A stretch of DNA of 64,000 nt, from the NCBI RefSeq assembly GCF_943914685.1, contig NZ_CALUCZ010000001.1, positions 124,001-188,000 on the forward strand. Direction: 5' to 3'. Within the stretch, counting starts at the first letter, position 1. Each line of letters starts with the position of its first letter. A model generated the notes under the pieces. The model was not told the DNA's origin. It made no database searches and worked only from the letters and a program-made list of their open reading frames with translations. The DNA comes from an uncultured Mobiluncus sp. Its GTDB lineage: Bacteria; Actinomycetota; Actinomycetes; Actinomycetales; Actinomycetaceae. A program made the translations under genes and the position numbers. Shown here piece after piece: positions 52,329 to 59,919 of the stretch.

Positions 52329-52409
52329 CTAAATACTAATTTCGAAAAAAAAAGTATTTCAGTAGTATTTGGCGCATCACCGCAGGTAGTCGCCGGTTTC
52401 TAAATACTA
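52329..52409. repeat. right 81-bp direct repeat, in the fic promoter region
   Basis: This is the partner of 50843-50923, with 7 differences. It begins 30 bp upstream of the fic start, so it covers the probable promoter (minus-strand TAGTAT/TAGAAT -10 candidates lie at its edge). The four AAATACTA-type half-sites (one imperfect) fit an operator for the Fic protein's own winged helix or another regulator. Confidence 0.9.
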
Positions 52410-52567
52410 CTCACGGTAGTTCACGCAGCCCTGTTAAGTAACGCTAGGTTTTGGCAAAGATTGTCTGCACCGAAGTATCGAATGCCCATAAACCCGGCGT
52501 AGACCGTCCGGAAATGTGTGAGGATAGGAATGTCCACCCGATACGTTAACCAACGAAAGGACGCGCA

Positions 52568-53500
52568 ATGCTGCACGAAATCACTTTCCCCTCTTTCAAC
52601 GAACGAGACACTGTTTACGGCTGGATTTATGTTCCGGCGGCGCAGCCGAAAGGCATTGTCCAGCTTGTTCACGGTTTCGGCGAGCATTCCCGCCGCTATC
52701 TGCACCTCATCGTCAACCTGCTGGAGGCGGGCTACATCGTGGCTGCTGACGACCACGTTGGTCACGGGAAAACCGCTGTAGAGAACGACCGTTGGGGCGA
52801 CTGGGGCGACAAGGGCCCACACACGATGATGGAGGACGAACACCGCCTGTCCGTGCTTGTGAAAGAAAAATACCCGAACCTGCCCCTGTTCTTTTTCGGC
52901 CACTCGATGGGGTCGATGATTGGACGAGACTACATGGTGAAATACGGCGACGAACTCGCGGGAATCACCTTGTGCGGCGTGACGGGGCGCTTCCCCGAAA
53001 CTGACGCGGTGATAGCACGGCTACAAGAGCTGGTGGCGGCCGGCGAGGGCGAAAGCAGCGATCCCGAGATTGTCCAGCAGTTCTTCGGCTTTTCATTTGC
53101 CCGCATTCCCGAGGGCGTAAAGATTGGTAACGAGTGGATTTGTGAGGATCCTTACGTGCAAAAGGACCATGCGGAGGATCCTTTTGATGCCTTCACCAAG
53201 CCGACGTCGAACCGTTCCATGCTCGATTTCGCCCAGATGCTGAAACAGGTCGAAGGTCCGCAGTGGGCCGAGGCGGTCCTCAAGAATCTGCCGGTTTACC
53301 TGATAGCCGGTTCTGAAGATCCCATCGGCATGTTCGGCACCGGATTCATGGAGGTTGTGAACTGGCTGGAGGATACGGGACACCAGACCCAGGCGCAGCT
53401 CTATTTCGGATATCGCCACGAAATTCACAACTACACGGACATAAAAGACGAAGTGGCCTGGGGCATCATCGATTTCTTCGACAAAATCGTCAAAGACTGA
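52568..53500 (+). CDS. alpha/beta hydrolase, monoacylglycerol-lipase-like
   Basis: The protein has 310 residues of the Hydrolase_4 (lysophospholipase/monoacylglycerol lipase) type. The oxyanion region is LVHGFGEHSRRY, the nucleophile elbow FGHSMGSM (Ser at about 118), the acid in IAGSEDPIG, and the catalytic His in YGYRHEIHN-like YFGYRHEIHNY. No signal peptide is present. AAAGGA lies 6 bases before the ATG. It is divergent from fic. The natural ester substrate is unknown. Confidence 0.9.
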   Translation: MLHEITFPSFNERDTVYGWIYVPAAQPKGIVQLVHGFGEHSRRYLHLIVNLLEAGYIVAADDHVGHGKTAVENDRWGDWGDKGPHTMMEDEHRLSVLVKEKYPNLPLFFFGHSMGSMIGRDYMVKYGDELAGITLCGVTGRFPETDAVIARLQELVAAGEGESSDPEIVQQFFGFSFARIPEGVKIGNEWICEDPYVQKDHAEDPFDAFTKPTSNRSMLDFAQMLKQVEGPQWAEAVLKNLPVYLIAGSEDPIGMFGTGFMEVVNWLEDTGHQTQAQLYFGYRHEIHNYTDIKDEVAWGIIDFFDKIVKD

Positions 53501-53611
53501 CACCCCACAACGCTTGGGGACGTTCACCGGATTGAACTCTGGCCGCGCAGTGTTTTGCTGGAGAGCAGTTTGCGAGACCAGAGTTCTCCGGCATTCACAT
53601 ATGAATCGGTT

Positions 53612-54343
53612 TCACTTGGCACCATCAATCACGATGGTGGGGTTGTCCCGTGTGATTATTTCTTTACAAAAGATATCGGCTTTGAGGTATTTAGACATCA
53701 ATTCCGAAAGCTCATCGATTGCGGATTGCAAATCCTGAGCGCGCAGAGGATCTACGCATTCAATAATCAAGAAAGCTTTGTTTGAATCATCCCTTAGAGC
53801 AGTGCGGATGCCATCGCGCCAGTTCCAGCAGCGACAAATCGCTCCCGCATCATCGCGGTAGCACAATTCCCCCTCTAAGGTTGGTGATTCTGCCTCTTCT
53901 CCCAGGGCGGTGAAAGCGTCTGAACCTTGAGTGATGCCGAGACGAATGTTTCCATCCATAGCGTCGATATCCTCTCCTCCCACCGGAAGTGCATATTTCA
54001 GAGAAATAATGTTGTAAATGTCTACTGTCGGGTTAATTGAGCCGACAGGGTTTCCCTTTAATACACGTTTCAACAAATTCTCAATTGAGCAGCGGGCGCC
54101 TTTCTTAGTTTTGAACTTTTGGAATGCTTCGCGCCACACAGCCACCACTTCATTCTGGGAGATTGTGTCAGAAGTGAGGTGTTTTTGGGCAGTACGGTTT
54201 GCCTCGGCAAGGAGCTGCTGAATGGTCTTCACGTCCTCTTCTGGAACTTCCCCGACTTGGCGCATATTCTGAGCCACAACAATGCCTATCCGCGCCTCAG
54301 GGAACAATTCCCAAAAGGAATCTTCAGTGACAAACTGCTTCAT
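53612..54343 (-). CDS. B3/B4 (tRNA-editing-like) domain protein
   Basis: The protein has 243 residues. The start MKQFVTEDSFWELFPEARIG, then KNLLKRVLKG-like SIENLLKRVLKGNPVGSINP and YALPVGGEDIDAMDGNIRL, match the B3/B4 fold found in the PheRS beta-subunit and in free-standing proteins. Some of these free-standing members are thought to clear mischarged tRNA. Upstream open codons to 54382 exist, but ATG 54343 has TGAGG 6 bases upstream. It is a single gene, AT-rich relative to flanks, with no catalytic assignment. Confidence 0.72.
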   Translation of the reverse strand: MKQFVTEDSFWELFPEARIGIVVAQNMRQVGEVPEEDVKTIQQLLAEANRTAQKHLTSDTISQNEVVAVWREAFQKFKTKKGARCSIENLLKRVLKGNPVGSINPTVDIYNIISLKYALPVGGEDIDAMDGNIRLGITQGSDAFTALGEEAESPTLEGELCYRDDAGAICRCWNWRDGIRTALRDDSNKAFLIIECVDPLRAQDLQSAIDELSELMSKYLKADIFCKEIITRDNPTIVIDGAK

Positions 54344-54693
54344 GACATACCTCATTTCTACTCGATTTTTTGCCATCCGCATTCAATTATGCCCAATTAT
54401 CCCCTCTTGGGACTACCTGGGCAGCATCGCACTACTTCGGGCTACATCACTAAATGCTGCATGAAAGCCACACCTGTGAGCGTAGGCTGAGCAACAACCA
54501 TAGAAAAGATAATTCCAGATTCAGATAGGGTCGTTCACCCCCGAACGGCCCTATCTGACTGTTAAGCCCACACGACAGACCCTTGTGACGTCCTCTCCCT
54601 AACGTTCACTGATGAGGTCGGTGAGATATCAACTCATGCCCGACTGTACAGCTGAGAGCCTTTTCCCGGGCGAAGACTCGTTGCGAGGATTCC
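54344..54693. other. 350-bp intergenic stretch with one strong hairpin
   Basis: It contains no gene. It holds the leader of the B3/B4 gene and, at 54522-54557, a 15-bp stem (CAGATAGGG ... CCCTATCTG with one G-U pair) around a C-rich loop. The stem lacks a T tract, so it is only terminator-like. The rest shows nothing recognisable. Confidence 0.5.
54522..54557 (-). terminator. terminator-like stem-loop downstream of the glpD operon
   Basis: The 15-bp stem with a G-U pair lies between the end of the glpD operon and the B3/B4 gene, both on the minus strand. A T tract is absent. Confidence 0.4.
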
Positions 54694-54921
54694 TCAAGCG
54701 CCAGGGATTCTCGCGGCGCGATTAGCCGCCAGCACCCCATCAGTGCGGGTCAGAGTCAGATGCGCCGTGCCTTTAGTGGGAAGTTGTGGCGCACCGGCAG
54801 GAACATTCTGGGAACTGTGATGCTTCTTCGAGGTCAACCGATGTATCACCCGGGCCACCATCAAAGGATGACGAGCCTGCACCTTCGCTATCAACATGAG
54901 CATCCATTTAGGAAATGACAT
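54694..54921 (-). CDS. small ORF overlapping the end of glpD
   Basis: This is a 75-residue open frame, MSFPKWMLMLIAKVQARHPL onward, basic and without a recognisable domain. Its ATG lies inside the last codons of glpD (14-base overlap) and its ribosome site is poor. It could be a fifth, coupled gene of the operon or chance. Length and position alone support it. Confidence 0.35.
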   Translation of the reverse strand: MSFPKWMLMLIAKVQARHPLMVARVIHRLTSKKHHSSQNVPAGAPQLPTKGTAHLTLTRTDGVLAANRAARIPGA

Positions 54922-56482
54922 CGTAATTCTCCTTCTCGGCTACTTCGGCAATGATTTCCTGGACTTCCCCATCCACCCGGAAGGCATCGTCTTTCACCAG
55001 CCCCAACCTGGTTCTACGCTGCAAAATGTCCGCAGCATTCATAGCCCCCTCGTGAGTCAGCGCAAAGGCTACCTCAGCGCGGGTCACGTCGGTGCCATCC
55101 AAATATTCCAAGGGTCGGGCGATTTCCGCCTGAGCCACCAGCGGCGCTTCCCTCCCGAAACGACGCACCAGGGGCTTGGGTAGCCCTCCCAAGGCATCAC
55201 GCGGCACTCCCCGGAAGTCAGGGTGACGATGCGCCCCGATTACCGGCAAGTCCCTGGTTCGGCAAGCTCCGGCCGAAATCCCGCTTTCAGCCAGCACCCT
55301 ATCCAAGGACTGCTCGGCCATGAGGCGATACTCCGTGTATTTGCCTCCCACCACGGAGAACGCTCCATCCCGGGAACGAATCAGGGCGTGCTTGCGCGAA
55401 ATATCTGCAGTTGAGCCTCCCTCACCGCTATCAATCAGGGGTCTTAGTCCGGTGAAGGCTCCGATTACATCGTCGCGGCTCAAGGGCTGTTCGAGGGCGA
55501 AGTTGATGTTGCGTAGCAGGAAATCGATATCTTCTTCGGGGGTTTCAGGAACGTCAGGAATTGGACCGGGATTATCCTCATCTGTCAACCCCAGGTACAC
55601 CCGATGGTGCGGGGCCGGCAGAATGAACAGGTAACGCGAGATTGACCCCGGTAGCGGTACCGTGAGGGAACCTCGTGGATTCCCCAGGCGCTCGGCGCTG
55701 AAAATCAGGTGCGTACCACGAGACGGGCGGATATTAATGTCCGCATCCAGCCCGGCGGCCCACACTCCCGTCGCGTTGATGACAGCTCGGGCATGAATGA
55801 CACCGGTCTGACCGCTCAGTGTGTCGCGAATCTGCACTTCGTGGGCGGACATTTGCAATGCTTCCACGCGGGTCAGAATTTTTGCTCCGTGACCAGCGGC
55901 GGTACGTGCGATGGCAGAAACAATCCGAGCATCATCGACCATTTGACCGTCGTAGTTCACCCAAGCGCCGCGCAATCCGGTACGTGAAACCGCAGGACAC
56001 AACCCCAAAGTCTGTTTAGGTGAGAGATAGTGCGAACGCGGCAGGACTCGACTCGAAGTTCCCGCCGAAAACCGCAGTAAATCACCAGCGATAAAACCAA
56101 GTCGTATCGCGGACTTCTGGAACAGATTCGTATCCGCCCCCAAGGCCGTCACCTGCGGCAGTGCGTGAATCAGGTGCGGCGCGGTGCGAGTCATCAAAAT
56201 TCCTCGTTCCACCGCGGAATTGTGTGCAATCTGGAAATCCATCTTGGCCAGGTATCGCAAACCGCCGTGCGCGAGCTTGGACGACCAGCGAGACGTCCCA
56301 AACCCCAAATCGTGTTTCTCAATCAACACCGTGTCAAGCCCGCGGGTCACTGCGTCCAAGGCCGTGCCTACCCCGGTAATTCCTCCCCCGATTATCACCA
56401 AGTCCACCGGGTTCTTCGCATTCGCCACCTCATCAAGTTCATCGCGGCGCCTCGATACATTGAGAGCAGTAGAAAACTTCAT
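54908..56482 (-). CDS. glpD: glycerol-3-phosphate dehydrogenase (FAD)
   Basis: This 524-residue membrane-associated flavoenzyme oxidises glycerol 3-phosphate to DHAP. The FAD dinucleotide motif is IIGGGITGVGTALDA, followed by GTSRWSSKLAHGGLRYL. The C-terminal DAO_C domain has AEVAFALTHEGAMNAADIL. AAAGGAG lies about 11 bases upstream of the ATG, which overlaps the stop of the TetR gene (ATGA, 56479-56482). It is the last large gene of a four-gene operon. Confidence 0.95.
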   Translation of the reverse strand: MKFSTALNVSRRRDELDEVANAKNPVDLVIIGGGITGVGTALDAVTRGLDTVLIEKHDLGFGTSRWSSKLAHGGLRYLAKMDFQIAHNSAVERGILMTRTAPHLIHALPQVTALGADTNLFQKSAIRLGFIAGDLLRFSAGTSSRVLPRSHYLSPKQTLGLCPAVSRTGLRGAWVNYDGQMVDDARIVSAIARTAAGHGAKILTRVEALQMSAHEVQIRDTLSGQTGVIHARAVINATGVWAAGLDADINIRPSRGTHLIFSAERLGNPRGSLTVPLPGSISRYLFILPAPHHRVYLGLTDEDNPGPIPDVPETPEEDIDFLLRNINFALEQPLSRDDVIGAFTGLRPLIDSGEGGSTADISRKHALIRSRDGAFSVVGGKYTEYRLMAEQSLDRVLAESGISAGACRTRDLPVIGAHRHPDFRGVPRDALGGLPKPLVRRFGREAPLVAQAEIARPLEYLDGTDVTRAEVAFALTHEGAMNAADILQRRTRLGLVKDDAFRVDGEVQEIIAEVAEKENYDVIS

Positions 56483-57093
56483 GGCAATAAATACTCCTTT
56501 AGCAGCACTTCTAACTGTTTAGTCCACACGTCAGCATCGTCTCGCACAGCTCGAAAAATATTTTGTTGCACCGCGGCTGTCTGCACCGCCACCACCACAA
56601 TTGTGGCCAGCACAAGCGGGTCTTCGCTACGCAGTGCAGTGTTGCGGGACATCTGTTCCAAAATTTTCGCCAGCAGATCGATAAATCGGGTTTGTACCCG
56701 TCCCAAGCGTTGGAATTGATAGGTTTGCAACAGTTGCGGATCGCGGTCAATCATGGCATCTAGCAGCTCATTTTGCTGCAAATCATGAGCGGCTTGTACC
56801 AGAATTTCCACCAACTCTTCCACCGTTGCCGGCACAGTTTGCAGCCGCTGCGCCAAAGGCAGCAATTCGCGAGTGAGAGTGTCGGCAGCGAGCTGCTTCA
56901 CATTGTGATAACGGGCATACACGGTAGGGCGAGACACCCCGGCTTCGCGAGCGACCTGGGCGATGGTGGTGCGCGAAAAGCCGTTGCGGATCAAACTATT
57001 TCGAGCAGCCCTCTCAATAGCCTGGTCGATAGCTGCTTGATCAGGCGGGGAATCCCGCTGCGAGGATCCGGAATCAAAACTTGCCGTATTCAT
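56479..57093 (-). CDS. TetR-family transcriptional regulator
   Basis: The protein has 204 residues. The HTH is at about 45-65 (AREAGVSRPTVYARYHN), followed by a helical ligand-binding domain. It overlaps the upstream kinase stop and the downstream glpD start by four bases each, so it is made in step with the enzymes. A perfect palindrome at the operon promoter (59679-59715) is the obvious candidate operator, giving negative feedback. The ligand is unknown; an acyl or ether lipid intermediate is possible. Confidence 0.88.
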   Translation of the reverse strand: MNTASFDSGSSQRDSPPDQAAIDQAIERAARNSLIRNGFSRTTIAQVAREAGVSRPTVYARYHNVKQLAADTLTRELLPLAQRLQTVPATVEELVEILVQAAHDLQQNELLDAMIDRDPQLLQTYQFQRLGRVQTRFIDLLAKILEQMSRNTALRSEDPLVLATIVVVAVQTAAVQQNIFRAVRDDADVWTKQLEVLLKEYLLP

Positions 57094-58013
57094 GAGCGTG
57101 GCACCAAGTAATATCCAGCATCAGGAACGGCTGTACACTCGATGGCAGAATCAAAGTAGGCGTCTCCGTCCGCATAAGCGGTGACTGCAGGCATTTCGAC
57201 GCGAATTACCTTGCCGCGGCCGGTCTGCGCTTGGGGTAATTTCCACCAGGTACCGTTGCCGTAGGCTCCAGCATTACGCAACATTCCCCATCGAGTCATG
57301 TCTCCTAAAATAGAAAGCTCCAACAACCCATCACGAGGATCAGCATGAGGACACACTTCCAGGCCTCCCCCGTAAGACTTGGTATTCCCCATCACGCAGG
57401 TAGTGACCGGACCGGAACAGACCTCCTGACCATCGACATAAATGCGGGTCTCGCGCGGGTTAAACCGCGCCCATTCAATCAAACCAGCCACGACGTAGCG
57501 CGAAGCCCCACGCGGAAAAGAAATCGAATTGGTGCGAGCTGAGGACAATGAATCAAAACCCATGCAGGCGATGGTTCCGAAATATTTCTCTCGACCCTCA
57601 TCATCGCGCATCAGACCGAGATCCGTGCGTGTGGCGTAACCGGCAGTAATGACTTTGACAGCACCTAGGGGATCGAGGGGAATATGGTACTCACGAGCGT
57701 GATCGTTTCCAGTTCCAGCTGGGATTATCCCCAGCGGCACAGCGGTTTTCGCCTGTTCCTGCAAAGCCAAACTGACCAGACCGTCCCCGCCGCACACCAC
57801 TAGGGCATCCAGGGATTTGTCATCAATGCTGCGACGAATCAGTTCTTTGGACTCCCGGGGGGAGGCTCCCGCCAGCACCGTTACAGCTACGCCCGCTTCC
57901 GCAAAAGCGCGGCGGGCAAGTTCTGCGGCTGCGCTACTTTTTCCTTTGCCCGCAGCCGGATTTACCAGCAGCGCAATCTGCCGGATTTCGTGGCGTTCAA
58001 ACGTAGTTTCCAT
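57090..58013 (-). CDS. diacylglycerol kinase-family lipid kinase
   Basis: This 307-residue YegS/DagK-like lipid kinase has LLVNPAAGKG at the N-terminus, then VVCGGDGLVSLALQ (the GGDG nucleotide loop, with Leu for the usual Thr) and IIPAGTGNDHARE. It resembles mycobacterial Rv2252. The start is ATG 58013; GTG 58016 overlaps the preceding stop by one base and is equally possible. It lies between the flavoprotein and TetR genes in a tight operon. The phosphorylated lipid is not known. Confidence 0.88.
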   Translation of the reverse strand: METTFERHEIRQIALLVNPAAGKGKSSAAAELARRAFAEAGVAVTVLAGASPRESKELIRRSIDDKSLDALVVCGGDGLVSLALQEQAKTAVPLGIIPAGTGNDHAREYHIPLDPLGAVKVITAGYATRTDLGLMRDDEGREKYFGTIACMGFDSLSSARTNSISFPRGASRYVVAGLIEWARFNPRETRIYVDGQEVCSGPVTTCVMGNTKSYGGGLEVCPHADPRDGLLELSILGDMTRWGMLRNAGAYGNGTWWKLPQAQTGRGKVIRVEMPAVTAYADGDAYFDSAIECTAVPDAGYYLVPRS

Positions 58014-58015
58014 CA

Positions 58016-59671
58016 CTACACCAGCTTCTCCGGGTTCAATATCCCTACCGGATCAAGTTCGTGTTTAATGGCACGAATAAGTTCCACCGCGGGGGCGCCG
58101 ATTTCGCCTTTCAGGAACGGACGATGGTCCGTACCTACCCCGTGGTGGTGCGTTGTCGTCCCCCCCGCGTCGATAATGGCTTGGGAAGCGGCACGCTTTA
58201 CCGGCCACCACTGCAACTGAGGGTCATCGCCCTTCTGCGCTGCCACCACCGTAAAGTAGAGGGAACACCCCCCGGCATAGACGTGACTGATGTGGCACAT
58301 TACCACCGAAATCGTGCCGGTTTTGGCCAGCTCCGTAGTCAGGGCTTCCGTCACGGCGGTCTTAAGCCTGGTGATGTTTGACCAGTCAGTAGCTGTCTCC
58401 AGGGTTTCGCAGATAGCTCCGTTGTCAATCAATCCGTCACGCAGTACCGGAGCCCCAAAGCGTCCCTGTTCCCATTCACGCACCGGCATTTCACCCAACG
58501 ACGTGCCCCCGTGAGCCAGGAGCACCGCCCGCGTTTCTTCATGGCGGGACTTTGTGTGATTTTCACTGCCCTCGAACATGGTCAAGCACAAGCACCCGAC
58601 CTTGCTGGTCGCAGCCGAACCCATCGAGTCGGTATTGGACAGGTTCAGTGAGGATTCAATCTCGTCAGAGAGTCGTATCACCGTTGGACCGCAGCTCTCC
58701 TGCACTACCGCGCGCACCGCGGCGGCACCAGCTTCAAAATCTGGGAATCGAAAAGCCTCGTAGCGTTTAGTCTGCGGAATCTTGTGCACCTGTAACCGCA
58801 GTTTGGTGATAATCCCGAAACTGCCCTCAGAACCTAAAAATACGTGACGTAAATCGGGGCCGGCGGCGGACATAGGCGCTTTCCATCCGACTTCCATAAT
58901 GCCCTTGGGGGTTACCACCGTCAGCGACCGCACCATCTCGTCGAAACGCCCGTACCCAGCGGAGCTTTGTCCCGAGGATCGTGTCGCCGCGAATCCTCCC
59001 AGCGAGGCATAGGGAAAAGACTGCGGATAATGACCAATCTGCAAACCATACTTGCTCAGCAGCAACTCGGCGTGCGGCCCGGAGAGTCCCGCCCCGAATG
59101 TCGCTTCACAAGACACCGAATCCACGTCCTCAAGCTGGTCAAAGCGGCGCAGGTCAATGCTGATGACTGCCCGCATCCCGCCTTTCTTGGGACTGAGCCC
59201 TCCCACGACCGAGGATCCCCCTCCGAAAGGGACCACCGCGATTTTTTCTTGACTGCAAAACTTGAGAACCTCAAGGACTTCCGCTTCCGTCCCCGGAGCC
59301 ACTACCGCGTCGGGAGCTTCTATCACGCGGTTCATCCGCCAATCGACCAGGTCAGGATAGGACTTGCCGCGGGCGCGACGAATGCGTTGCTCTTTGTCGG
59401 TGGTGACGTAGCCTGACCCCACGATTTCCCCAAGGGCTGCAAGGTCAGCATCGCCAAGACGAATCGGGGACAGTTCCGTCTGTGCTGTGGTGCGACGATG
59501 CAGCGTCAACTCCCCTACTCCCAGCATTTTATGCAGCAATTTCTGCACCGAGGGAGACAGCTCTTTGGCTTCATCAGGGGTCCCCCACAGGTTGTGCTCC
59601 ATAGGAGGTAGGGGAACCAAACACTCGGAATTTACAGAGTCCAAATTAGAAGAATCAGCGACGTTGCTCAT
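58016..59671 (-). CDS. FAD-binding oxidase, alkyldihydroxyacetonephosphate synthase-like
   Basis: This 551-residue PCMH/VAO-family flavoprotein has an FAD_binding_4 domain with VVPFGGGSSVVGGL and GGFAATRSSGQSSAGYG. The C-terminal domain carries TTTHHHGVGTDHRPF, the His-rich motif of alkyl-DHAP synthase (AGPS), the enzyme that makes the ether bond of ether lipids. Related bacterial proteins have not all been shown to do this. It is first in an operon with a lipid kinase, TetR and GlpD. The ATG lies 6 bases after TAAGCT, so the mRNA is likely leaderless. Confidence 0.88.
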   Translation of the reverse strand: MSNVADSSNLDSVNSECLVPLPPMEHNLWGTPDEAKELSPSVQKLLHKMLGVGELTLHRRTTAQTELSPIRLGDADLAALGEIVGSGYVTTDKEQRIRRARGKSYPDLVDWRMNRVIEAPDAVVAPGTEAEVLEVLKFCSQEKIAVVPFGGGSSVVGGLSPKKGGMRAVISIDLRRFDQLEDVDSVSCEATFGAGLSGPHAELLLSKYGLQIGHYPQSFPYASLGGFAATRSSGQSSAGYGRFDEMVRSLTVVTPKGIMEVGWKAPMSAAGPDLRHVFLGSEGSFGIITKLRLQVHKIPQTKRYEAFRFPDFEAGAAAVRAVVQESCGPTVIRLSDEIESSLNLSNTDSMGSAATSKVGCLCLTMFEGSENHTKSRHEETRAVLLAHGGTSLGEMPVREWEQGRFGAPVLRDGLIDNGAICETLETATDWSNITRLKTAVTEALTTELAKTGTISVVMCHISHVYAGGCSLYFTVVAAQKGDDPQLQWWPVKRAASQAIIDAGGTTTHHHGVGTDHRPFLKGEIGAPAVELIRAIKHELDPVGILNPEKLV

Positions 59672-59677
59672 AACCTC

Positions 59678-59705
59678 AGCTTATCACCTTTACACAATCT
59701 GTAAA
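59678..59705 (-). promoter_or_regulatory. leaderless promoter of the flavoprotein-kinase-tetR-glpD operon
   Basis: On the minus strand TTTACA (59705-59700), 16 bases and TAAGCT (59683-59678), then GAGGTT and the ATG at 59671. The operator palindrome overlaps both boxes. Confidence 0.6.
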
Positions 59706-59715
59706 GGTGATAAGC
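59679..59715. promoter_or_regulatory. perfect palindromic operator, probably for the operon's TetR protein
   Basis: The arms are GCTTATCACCTTTACA and TGTAAAGGTGATAAGC, 16 bases each with no mismatch, with a 5-base spacer. The palindrome lies over the -35 and -10 of the operon. Confidence 0.75.
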
Positions 59716-59919
59716 GATAGATTTTGGCGAGTCGCGACTCCGTACCTTTGGTCGCCACTGAACCCTACTCGTGCAACTTTAGTGACCGAGTTTGCCTAGG
59801 ATTTCTCGAATTATTTGTGGTAGTTCGGGTTGCGTTGTGGTTTTCTGACCTTCTGGCATTTTGATGGTTAATTTACAAACGAAACAATGCCAATTGGTCC
59901 CCGTAAGGATAGCCCCAGA
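59716..59919. other. intergenic region upstream of the glpD-operon promoter
   Basis: About 200 bp between the operator and the stop of the YhgE/Pip gene. I see no gene, strong hairpin or repeat in it. Confidence 0.4.
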
